This document shows, in pieces, positions 54,319 through 64,000 of a DNA stretch of 64,000 nucleotides. The DNA lies in the NCBI GenBank assembly GCA_001910725.1, contig MJGA01000029.1, positions 186,001-250,000 on the forward strand. Direction: 5' to 3'. Position 1 is the stretch's first letter, and every line of letters starts with the position of its first letter. This DNA comes from Phanerodontia chrysosporium. Lineage: Eukaryota > Basidiomycota > Agaricomycetes > Polyporales > Phanerochaetaceae. Both the position numbers and the translations under genes were made by a program. The notes beneath the pieces are model-generated. The model had not been told where the DNA came from, made no database searches, and saw nothing but the letters and a program-made list of their open reading frames with translations.

Positions 54319-56011
54319 ATGTCATCGCAATACGAGCAAACATTGGTCCGAACCCCCTCCACAGACTTGTGAGCGTCATCTGGTTCTCTTCACTATCGTC
54401 TGGATGTTCCATTACTTACCTTGACCTTGACAAGATGCATAAACACGGCAGTCACCTGTGAGTCGTGCCCTGTCGTTCTCTACCACACCAACTGACGTGA
54501 TTGTAAGCTCTGGCCATATGGGAGTTCATCATAACCATTAGCGACGACGTCCGGATCGTCTGGCGAAGGCCGGTCACTGTGTCATCGGTGCTGTTGGGGT
54601 CGGTGAGATGGTGCATGCTCTTGACAGCGGTCCTAGGACTTCCACCCGCGACCCCGAAGGTGAGATCTCTTCAGGCACGTGGTTCGCACCTATGGTCATC
54701 TCACTGCTCTACAGGAGTGCGTATCTCATAGCCTTCCACACGCTACTCGCTAATTGAGCAATACTCCAGCTGCCCATCAGTCACCTTGTTAGACTTTGCG
54801 CTCAACATTGTCGGATTCGCTCAGACGGCCGGTATGTCGATGCTTGCATGGTCAAAATATTAGCTTTCTCGCTCATCGTGACCCTTGCAGTATTCTCCGC
54901 TTTGCGTATCTTCGCGGTTTCGAATCGAAACTATCTATTGTCTGCGATTGTTCTCGCACTCAGTTGTGTACCTGTCGTGACTAATACGGTGCGGTATCAT
55001 TGTGGGCTCTTCTACTCTCAAGCCCAACTGATCAGGCGTCGCGCCTCTGATTAGATGCTGGCTGCTATACAGAGGCACAGTTATGTTGTGGACCCACTGA
55101 CAGGCAGGAACTGCATCACAATGATGTCGCCGTCCATGCAAGCTACATTTGGAATGTGAGTCTGTACGTTGCTACTTCGAGACGAAGCTTATCGTTGGTA
55201 TTCTCAATGCAGACGTACGTCCCTCGGACTATCTCTGAAAATGGATTCTAACTAATTGTATACCATTATGCAGTCCTCTACGTCACGCGCAGTTCTCTCG
55301 TGATTGCAGACAGTATGGTTCTCGTTACGACCTGGATCAAAACCTACAGTCAGTGGCGACGTGCTCAAGCTGTACGATTGCACCTGCCGATCACAGTATG
55401 CTTCCTTCGCGATGGTCAGTCCTACCCAATGCCACCCTCGTTGCAAGTATCTCTAACCTTGTGGCGTCCGTCGGTGTAGGAACCATTTATTTTGTGTAAG
55501 CGGAGTCGAGCGATTGCTCCAGCGCAGCATGTTGTTAACCTGGTAACAATCATCCCCACAGACTCTTATTGGCTAGTAATGTTGCGCACATGCTGACACA
55601 CCAGGCCGTAGTTGTGCGTGTGTGCTCGCAATGCAGCCAAATCCTATGTCTTCTAACGCTGAAATATCCTATGTAGATCGCATCGCCGATGGTCCCGTTT
55701 ATCACAATACTGGTCAGTCTTGCTCCTCGTCTACCAGTCTGGTTCTAACTGGCGCACCCGCGCAGCCTCCCCTTCTCATCAGTCGGTTCATGATCAACCT
55801 CAAAGTGTTCGATTCGGACGGTCCAGACATCTCGCTCCATGTAAGCGACCAGCAGCAAATGCCGCCTGTCCCGCAGAGGAGGGCGACAGGCCGTCTGGGC
55901 AATATCGGAGGATCGTTGGATGACGATTGGACAAGATCGTTGGACGATGCATCGGACGCCAATGAACCTGGTACGACGGATCAGACTCAGCGGCACAGCC
56001 TCGAAGCTTGA
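54319..56011 (+). CDS. DUF6533-family multi-pass membrane protein
   Basis: Multi-exon with short introns. Diagnostic segments in order: ALAIWEFIITISDDVRIVWR (first helix and following motif), VLLGSVRWCMLLTAVLGL, AVFSALRIFAVSNRNYLLSA, IADSMVLVTTWIKTYSQWRR, LPITVCFLRDGTIYFVLLLA and LLISRFMINLKVFDSDGPD, followed by a hydrophilic tail ending at TGA 56009-56011. The order and the WR/RDGTIYF motifs match DUF6533 proteins, a very large basidiomycete family with about seven predicted helices and unknown function. The N-terminal exon (from MSSQYEQTL at 54319) is uncertain, and part of the middle could not be joined cleanly, possibly because of frame slips. Confidence 0.7.
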
Positions 56012-56376
56012 ACGACAATGTAATCGGGCGGTGGCAATATATGAACCTGTGCGTGGACTCTTTGCTTGAACGATCGCGAGAAGTGTGTTGTGATCAGACT
56101 GGTTTGTGCTGTGCCGAGTCGCAGCGTACTCGGTGGCCAATGCGATGTGGCCACCCGCTACGCTTGTAGTAATAATCCCATGGCGGTGCGTTTCCAGGGT
56201 GATGGGAGGAACAGCGCTTTTGGTACGTCTTTGGTGTCCTTCTTTGGTGATCTCAGGACTGATGCCTTTCTGACTCGGATAGGTAGCGATGATCCTTTGT
56301 GGCGTGGACAGGTATAATAGAACTGCTCCAAGCACACCATGACTCGACATCTTCCACCTCTATCATATCGGCAGCC

Positions 56377-57905
56377 ATGTCTCTCAACCAGCTTCACTCA
56401 ACCGGCCCCTCTATCGCGGATCTCGTCGACGACATCTTGCTGGACATCTTCACGCTCTATCGTTGGCTCTGCTTCGAGGACGACAACGCCACCTTACCTC
56501 GGTATGCATGGCTGCGCGTGGGCCACGTCTGCCGCCGCTGGCGCTTGCTAGTTGAGAACACCCCATCCATGTGGAACACGATCTATCTGCCCTGCTACGA
56601 GGATCTCTTGTCGCTCGCGCTCGCTAGGTCCGCTCAGGCGCCACTGACAATCATGTCGGGCCCAAAGCTCATATACGGCAACGCGCTCATCCCATATCTA
56701 GTGCCAGAACTGCACCGGCTTCGCTCCTGGAATTCTCGCTGCAAGAGCCTTTCGCCAAGGACTTCCTGGACGCCTGCGCATCGTCTCCGCCAAGCCCGTT
56801 TCTCACGTCCCTCCGTCTTGACTTCCCGGACAAGCTGGGCGATGTTCGTGCGGACGGGGTTCTTACGAAGGCCGGAGCACCGACGCTGCGCTCATTCTCG
56901 CTGACCGCCAGCGCCGGCATCGTATCGTCGAGTTTGTCGTTCCCTTCCACACTCGAAGAGCTTGTGCTTATACAGAGGGTGCGCACTCCGTGGCCCGTGT
57001 CCGACCTCTTCTCCATGCTCGCTGCAGTACCCCGCCTGACGACCCTACGCCTGCACAGGCTGCTCCCCCTCCCGGATGAGGCCCTTCCAACTACAAGTAT
57101 CACATTCCCAGTCTTGGAGTCTCTCTTTCTCAAGGATACACTTCCTCGCGCGATTAATTTTCTCACTTGGATACGCACTCCGGCCCTCCAGAAGCTCACG
57201 GTTGATAGCGCTGCGACTCTTGCAGGCCCGCTTGCTCCAGAACTAGCAAAAGTGTTGCACGAGCGCCTGCATGACGGCGGGGCAGCTCCCAGATTTTCCA
57301 GGCTCGTCTATTCAGAGGTTGCGCACCAAAGCAAATACGACGCTGTGCAAGTGCGGTTGGACACGGGCAGCAACATGTACGAGGACGGCGACGACGACGA
57401 CGTCGTCCTCATGAGGCCGTACGTCGACGTCAAGTTCGCACCACTCAGAGAGCACCGTGCACTCCTCCCTGCGCTCGTCGGTGCACTTCCCCTGGGAGCG
57501 TGGTGTGCTGCAAGCTCGACGTGCAGCACGCGGCGTGCCATCCCCGTTCATCCAAAGCGACGACGACTATGCTGCGTGGCGCACGGCATTTGGTGGGCTC
57601 GTGTCCCTCGAGGACCTGGTCATCACCGCTGACGCATGGTTCACCCCGACGAGCACTTCCTCGGGCGCGACGGCCTGCGGCGGTTCTTCCCCATGCTCAA
57701 GAGTCTCCAGGTCGGCTATGAGCTGCTCTGGCCGCTCTGGCCCGAGAGCACACCATACTGGGACGCAGAATGTGGAGTTCTATGACTTCATGGAGCAATT
57801 GCGCTGTTTCACTTGAATGCTGCCAGCGATACTCCGACCAGACGTCGATGGCAGCGAGCAGGCATCGTAGCCCTGTTTCGTGCGCTGCCATTCTGCGAGG
57901 CCTAG
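56377..57905 (+). CDS. F-box-like protein F3, several apparent frame slips
   Basis: N-terminus: SIADLVDDILLDIFTLYRWL, RYAWLRVGHVCRRWRLLVEN, TPSMWNTIYL (F-box-like). Later blocks match F1/F2: LPRAINFLTWIRTPALQKL, YAAWRTAFGGLVSLEDLVIT, FLGRDGLRRFFPMLKSLQVG, ELLWPLWPESTPYWD, and a final RRRWQRAGIVALFRALPFCE. These blocks lie in different frames; one-base losses are inferred near 56724-56728, 57494-57497, 57542-57545 and 57644-57647, and at least one more after 57770. Intron-less like its paralogues. Either a pseudogene or a gene with a poor consensus; the conserved C-terminus argues that decay, if real, is young. Confidence 0.65.
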
Positions 57906-58287
57906 CCCCAGCGCGTGCGTGTTGTGTCACTGAAAATTCGGGATTGCTATTCTACATGCTATAGACATTTCTCTTAGAGCTTGAAAGCGGTGCGCACCTT
58001 TAGAAGCGGCGGTGCTGTGTTGAGTGCTGGCATGACCATACGGTATGATGACGAGCCCAGCGCCCCGCGCCCGACCGGTAATGATGAACTGCGGTCTTGC
58101 GACACATTGGCCGCGAGCACCCGTCACATGTTGATTCCATCTGCGTGCAGCATGGTCGCGGTCACTGCTCGCCGACGAGCATCTCATTCAGGCCCGAGCC
58201 CGTTAGCGAGCCTTGCGATGATTATAAGGAGCTGGTGGCTTGCGCACCGACGCGCTCCTGGTCCACCCGCGTCTGCCAGTGTGAGCG

Positions 58288-59967
58288 ATGTTGCTGTTCG
58301 TGTCTCTAGGTGTCCTCTCCGTCTTGCGCGCAGTTGTAGCAGACCCTTGGGTGAGTTTCATGCTCTCTCTGTTAGCTTCCGGACTCCTTGACGAGGCCTT
58401 CGCTAGCCTTTCGATGTCACCACCATCTCTGCACCCGACGGCTCCATAACGGCCAAGTTCGTCTCCGTAGGGGCGACAATGACCGAGTTGTGGGTCAAGG
58501 ACAAGTTCGGAAAGTCTCGAGATGTCATTCTCGGGTACGACGACGACGTACGTTTTGGTAATTGCGCACCAGGGACATGATCGGTGAACTTTCAGACAGA
58601 CGAGACTACTGACCGACCCTGCACATCCTGTATTCAACCCCATTGTCGGGCGGTAAGGTATTGCTCCTGCGTACGGAAACGATCTCTAATTGACGTCTAA
58701 ATAGGTATGCCAACCGTATCAAGAATGGTTTGTACTTAGGTCGAGTCTATCAATGTCTCTTATTGAGCAGGGGATGGATAGGCACCTTTTCCATCCCAAT
58801 CACCAAGGATCCACAACCGCCAGGGCCAAACGTGTACAATACCTCTCTTAACGATGCTCTCGGTACGACGATAGCAGTGTATAACTCGGAAGCGCTACTC
58901 ACTGGAACTTTCAGGTCATGCCACGCTCCATGGAGGCACAATCGGGTGGGACCGTCGCAACTGGACGATTGCCTCTAAGTCGAAGAGTAGTGTCACCTAT
59001 CATCACCTCGATGCTGGTGATGAAGGTTTTCCTGGTAATGTCTCTGCATTTGTATGCGATTTGCTCATTTCTCTTGGCCATGTCTGATTTGTTCATATCA
59101 GGCTACACATTCCGTCGAGAATGGCGGAATCCTGAAGACTACAGTGCATGCTACAGCTACTCACTTGACTCCGATCATGCTCACACAGCACATCTACTGG
59201 TTAGTCTACCGATTGGATTCGACAGCGCGAGCAGCACCCTGATTATGTTTCTTTCGAAGGAACCTTGACGCATTCCAGGGGAGCGAGAATATCCTGAACC
59301 ACTATCTCCACGTCGATGCTTCTCGTGTTGTGGAGGTTGATGGTAGTTTCATCCCAACAGGCAACTTCATTAACGTCTCAGGTACTCCCTGGGACTTCCG
59401 ACAGCCAAAGCCCATCGACTACTACTTCGGCGAGGCGGTCGGGCTGTGTGGTCCTGGTAAGCACTCTTCACTGCATATCCCGATACTGGTCGCTGAGCAG
59501 CACCTTGAAGGGTGCATCGGTTATGACCACTGCTGGATATACGACCAAAACGAGACTACGAAGCCTGGTCTGTCACTCTGGAGTGAGGTCTCAGGGATAA
59601 AGTAAACGCCTCGCGCCCTTTCCCTACTGATAGTCTTACAAAGACTATTGTGCAGGCTCGACGTCACGACAAATAACCCGGCTACGCAAGTGTTCACAGC
59701 ATACTGGCTCGGCCTGGAGGGCGTTCCTCGGAAGAAAGTGCACGGCGGACCCTCTGTCAACTACACGTATTGGAGCGGCGTAGCTATCGAACAAGAGGGG
59801 TATATCGATGCTATCAACACCCCGGAGTGGGGTGTCGACCAGATCTGTGCGTACATACAGGCGCATACATACACGAAGCTCAACTTGCTAACCTTACCGA
59901 GCGCAGATGGACCTGACAGAGACTACCTCTGGACCTCTACATACAAATTCTCCACTGTAAGATGAGA
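58288..59967 (+). CDS. Secreted aldose 1-epimerase (galactose mutarotase) family
   Basis: Starts [20 protein letters not shown], a signal peptide with likely cleavage after AVVA. Then [53 protein letters not shown] (substrate Arg), [13 protein letters not shown] (catalytic His region), [65 protein letters not shown], and the C-terminal [12 protein letters not shown] with the catalytic Glu in the preceding AIEQEG. Family enzymes interconvert alpha and beta anomers of aldoses; extracellular fungal forms may help sugar uptake from plant cell walls. At least nine exons; one intron uses GTTTGT as donor. Its 3' end overlaps the ABC transporter's by 31 bases. Confidence 0.85.
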
Positions 59968-62900
59968 TACAACGACGGAGTATCATCGCTACGAAGCTGG
60001 TCCAACTTCCGCTGTTTACATTCGGGCACCAGCCATCGCGTATAGGCTTCCTTGTCTGCGCTCTGCTCGACCAGAGCGTATAGCAGGGTGTCTTTCTTCT
60101 CGAGCAGTGCTTTTGGGGTGTCGAATTCGACCAAATGCCCAGCATCGAGTACCATCTGTATATGCGCGTCAGGAATTGCTGATAATCCTCTAAAATGGCA
60201 CTTACAATCTTGTCGTAATCCATGATAGTCTGGAGGCGGTGGGCGACGGTAATGACCGTCACGTCTGTGAGTTCGTTTCTCAACGAACGCTGGATAATCG
60301 CATCCGTTTCGTAATCTGTTTAGAAAGGTCTCAGCAATTGGACATGCGTGTCTCACACCGTGCTCACCAATAGCCGACGTAGCCTCGTCAAGGATCAACA
60401 GCTTGCTCCGCCGCACTATGGCCCGCGCAAGCGCAATGATCTGCCTCTGCCCACGGACAAGTTTCCGCCGCGCTCTGCGATCATCGAGTCCAACGACAGG
60501 CGCTGCTCGCCGGTCTCACCTCCGGAGGCGAACCAACCAGAGGCCCGAAGGGCGTCGTTGAGAGTCACGTCATCGTACTGGCCGAAGGGGTCCAGGTTGT
60601 GGCGCAGGGTGCCGCTCATGAGCTCGGGCTGCAACTGAAGTCAGTCGGCGTGCGCAGCAGGAGGACGGATAGAAGCAGACCATCTGAGGTATGATCGTCA
60701 CGCTAGAGCGGAGGGCGTCTAAGGTGACGGTGTGCGTCGGGATGCCATCGAAGACGACAAGGCCTTCAGTGGGGATGCACCGCAGCAGTGCCAGAGTCAA
60801 AGTTGACTTTCCGGACCCAGTCCGTCCAACTTGAGAGGCTGTCAGTTCGTCCTTCAATTATTCGCTGGAGCATACCTATTCCTATCCTTTCGCCTGTGTT
60901 GACAGAGAATGTCAGGCGATGTAGAATATCCGGCCCATCCTGTCGACAATGAGATCGTAAGTAACCATGGCATCGCACTAGATGTGTACTACGCACGACC
61001 GAATAACGTGCTGTCAATTTCTCAACTTGAAGTGAACCACTGGACGGCCAGTATGCCGGTGGTGTTACGCCGCTTGACGGTTCCTGCTCGATGTAGAGAT
61101 ATTGATGTATACGTTCCAAGCTGGTCGAAGTGCGTCAGAAATTATGCGTGTGTGCGTCTGTCAAGCAAGAGCCCACCTGTTGGCGTTCACTACATAGCGG
61201 CTTCAGAATGGAATCCAGGACTAAATAGCGCTAAACTTACCTTCGAACGAGTTGTACATGTTGACACACCACAGAACCATCTCCGTGAACGTTACTAGCG
61301 ATTTGGTCAGTAAGGAGGGTAACATTGTGAATAAAGACCAACCTGCAACTGTCAGGATGAAGCCGATGCTTGCTGGATCGGTCGAGTACCCGCTGTACAC
61401 CAGGTAAAAAGCAACTGCAGACGAAAACATGGCGGAGAGCATGTCGATGCGGACTGCAATCCAACTAACGAAACGTAAGCATGCACCTCAGCGTTGCATA
61501 AAAATCCCTCACCGTTGGAGATTGTTGAAAGCTCTATTCGCTCGGTATAGTGATCGATGCGGCGCAGCAGCTCCGTCCTGAAGAATTGCTGCGCTTGATA
61601 GGCCCTAATGGACACTTCATACAACCGTCAGTCCACCCTCGACCGCATGCACCTGGAAACTGCACTCACCGAGCCCTTCCATAGCGCTACCAAACATGCC
61701 GAGGACGGGCGACTTCGCGTTCGACAGCTCGCGCTTCACGGACATCTGGGCCCTGACGTACATATGGCCAAACCAGACTCCGAGAGCTGCGGTGACTATG
61801 GCGGGAACCATGAAAACGGGAGTGTAGACGATGACGGCAGTCAACTTGATGAGCATGTTGAATGTGACGATCACTGGAGTACAACGGATAAGTAAGGCAA
61901 TTCGCTGGGCGTAAAGCTACTCACGGAAGATGCGCATATATCCTTGCACAGATGTGTCAACTGTCGTGGTGTGAGCACCCGTGATACGTATGAGGATATA
62001 CCAAACCATTACCTGCGAGGATATCCTGGGTACAACGCGTGATGACGCGAGATACAGGCGTCACGTCGAGCCATCTATACCGCGTGAGTCATAGGTTCCA
62101 TATCCAAGTGTGTATGCATACCGGAATGTACTCCCCAGTAGGGAGGAGACGAGCCTCTTGTTGATTGTGTAGGATGCACGCTGTGAGCCTCGAACGTACC
62201 ATATCGTGCCCCATATGCTCCACACTATGACCGACGCAATGATGGCACAGTACATACTGAGGTAGCTGTCGAAGAAATTAGTTCATTGCATCCACAGTTA
62301 GGCAGACAAAGTCGAGCACATACAATCCGACTCGTACAGCGTCGTGCGGTAAAACGTCGTACTGGTGTGCCCAGCGACCTAGCCACCATATCTCCACGAC
62401 GTCGAAGAACTCGCTCATGGCAAGCCCCAAAAGTGACTGAGACCAAAAGAGCAGCGGCCAATCACCACCCAGTGCAATGAGGAACATTTTGACTACAAGG
62501 CAGTATTATTAGACGCGCTTGGGCTCGAAGGCGAAGGCTACACACCGGCTTGCCAACTAACCCGACCGACGGCGATCTCCTCAGCAACAATGAGACCGCC
62601 CTCCTTTGCAGCTTCAGATGGCTTCATAGTCTCGTCCTCGTGTTCGTCCATCTCGAGAGCTTCCTCTTCGTGACGTATTTCCTCGGCAAGCGAAGGGTCG
62701 TTTGCGAACATGTCCGCTGGCGTTCCCTGTTTGACAATGGTGCCGTCAAGCCCAAGGGAAACTGCGAATTGCGCAATGGATCTCGTGAGCGCAACGTTGT
62801 GGGTCTAATTTTTCGTTCATTGACACCAAGTTAGACGCATACGATGTTCAACTCACGATTAACAGCACCGTTCTTCCTTCGACCAAATCAGCAGTCAGGC

Positions 62901-64000
62901 ACTTTGTGACGATCCAGCGGGCGGTGTGCACATCCTGTTCGAAGTCAGTGGAACGCATAAAGGTTTAACTCCGAACGGAGGCGAACCAGGGCAGCAAGAA
63001 TCTGTCTAACCCATTAGCGACTTCTTGATTGCAATATACAGGACCGAAAGCATACATCGTCCAATAGAAGGATCTCAGCCTTCGAATAAATCGCTCGCGC
63101 TAGCGTGATCCGTGCCTGTCCGGAAGAGTTAATGAGAATCCCGATCTCGACTCAAGAATGTAGCTCACCTTTTGGCCACCACTGTGCACACGAATTGACA
63201 TCAGGAGCACAGGAACCTGGAAGCATGCAGACGCACCTTAGAGTCAAGCCCCGTTCGCCTACTTCGGTTTCGTCGCCGGCACTGAGCAAGCGCAGATCCT
63301 GGTTGAGCGCGCACTGATGCAAGACTGAATCCTTCGTCAGAATACTATTTGGGCAAAGACATCTCGCAGGTGTTTACCCTTAGTGTATCTGGTCTTGTCG
63401 TATGGCTGGCCCATCAAGATATTTTCCTGAGAAGCCCTCAATATCCCAACCGTGTCGAGAAGGCATTGCGACGGACCTTGATAGTAGCATTCTGCACCCA
63501 AGACTTCTGCGCTGCGTACGCCACGCCGCCCGAGCGAGAGAGATTCACCCACGATCCGCTACCTAGAGGCTGGTAATGCATCTCGTTCAGGAGCGCCATG
63601 AGCACAGACGTCTTGCCCGAGCCGGTAGGTCCGACGATTAGGTTGAGCGCACCACGGCGGAAGACCACGTCTTTGTGTATTTGCAGGCAGAAATCCGAAT
63701 CGTGCTCTGCAGCTCCGGGTTCGCGCTTGCTCCAGTAGAATCGGGCGCTGCCGAAGCCGATGTCTTCTGCGTGCGCGTCGGAGACCGTAGAGTCCGAAAC
63801 GGGCTTTTCATCGAAGGCGTCGAGCAACTCGGTCTGTTCGGAGTGCATGAGTGGACTATATGCGTGATGACAAGAGCGTGACGTACGTTCCAAAGGAAGT
63901 CTGCGAGTCGTCCAAGCGAGACCTTGGCTGCTAAGATGTTAGAGACACGAGTATATCAGAGCTTTTTTGTCGTACCAGTGACGAGGATAGGGATTGTATC
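59937..64000 (-). CDS. ABC-C (MRP) type transporter, 5' end outside the window
   Basis: Read on the minus strand from the right edge. NBD1: Walker [17 protein letters not shown], signature LSGGQK (split by introns), Walker B AEILLLDD. Linker, then TMD2 with helices such as [40 protein letters not shown] and [20 protein letters not shown]2: Walker [10 protein letters not shown], signature NLSRGQRQ, Walker [11 protein letters not shown]-loop VITVAHR, then [20 protein letters not shown]. Many short introns. One base seems lost near 60452-60462, just at the NBD2 signature. Full ABC-C exporters move conjugates, toxins or metabolites across plasma or vacuolar membranes. TMD1 and the N-terminus lie beyond 64000. 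Stop at 59937-59939. Confidence 0.85.

Noticed and set aside
1..64000. CRISPR arrays, rRNA genes, bacterial operon signals
   Set aside because: None seen; spliceosomal introns and gene content are eukaryotic.

Overview
The window is nuclear DNA of a filamentous basidiomycete, most likely an Agaricomycete and plausibly a Polyporales (inference). The evidence is many short introns (about 45-80 nt) with GTRNGT donors, GC-rich coding exons, lineage-type families (DUF6533 membrane proteins, BTB proteins with a C-terminal CxxC, F-box-like proteins, HSPA12-like Hsp70 ATPases) and one Pol III tRNA gene. About half the window holds single-copy genes. The rest holds local paralogues of four families.

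Layout. 0.7-3.0 kb: AAA+ ATPase, then tRNA-Thr(AGT). 3.5-4.5 kb: MDP1-type phosphatase. 4.6-7.8 kb: two tandem BTB genes on the minus strand. 8-8.75 kb: GNAT acetyltransferase. 9.4-10.1 kb: truncated BTB copy. 10.2-18.4 kb: Hsp70-like H1 (minus, with a MITE just after its start codon), coiled-coil gene A1 (minus) and Hsp70-like H2 (plus). 18.6-19.9 kb: TauD-type dioxygenase. 20.7-24.1 kb: Arf-like GTPase gene split by a 2.56-kb inverted-repeat element. 24.4-29.0 kb: divergent pair A2/H3. 29-31 kb: gene-poor, with an Hsp70 relic. 31.1-34.4 kb: F-box gene F1 and A3. 36-39.7 kb: proline-rich unknown, AlkB-like dioxygenase, BTB gene. 40.1-49.5 kb: F-box gene F2, Hsp70 relic plus A4, H4 and A5. 49.9-53.1 kb: LSH/DDM1/Irc5-type SNF2 remodeller. 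54.3-60 kb: DUF6533 protein, F-box gene F3, secreted aldose 1-epimerase. 59.9-64 kb: ABC-C transporter running off the right edge.

The most striking structure is a repeated two-gene unit. An Hsp70-like ATPase (HSPA12-like, no obvious substrate-binding domain) sits head-to-head with a gene for an uncharacterised coiled-coil protein of about 450 residues. The unit occurs three times with near-complete genes (A1/H2, A2/H3, A5/H4) and once with only an Hsp70 relic (A4). The coiled-coil family has a conserved C-terminal domain, and its single intron lies at the same site in every copy. A dedicated ATPase-adaptor pair is an inference that the sequence suggests but does not prove.

Two mobile-element insertions can be resolved to the base, because removing the element plus one target duplication restores an open reading frame. 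Separately, more than twenty apparent one-base losses break otherwise conserved frames, many in or beside short base runs. They occur in many genes, including single-copy housekeeping types, so consensus sequence errors are a likely cause and most frameshifted genes should not be called dead on this evidence alone.
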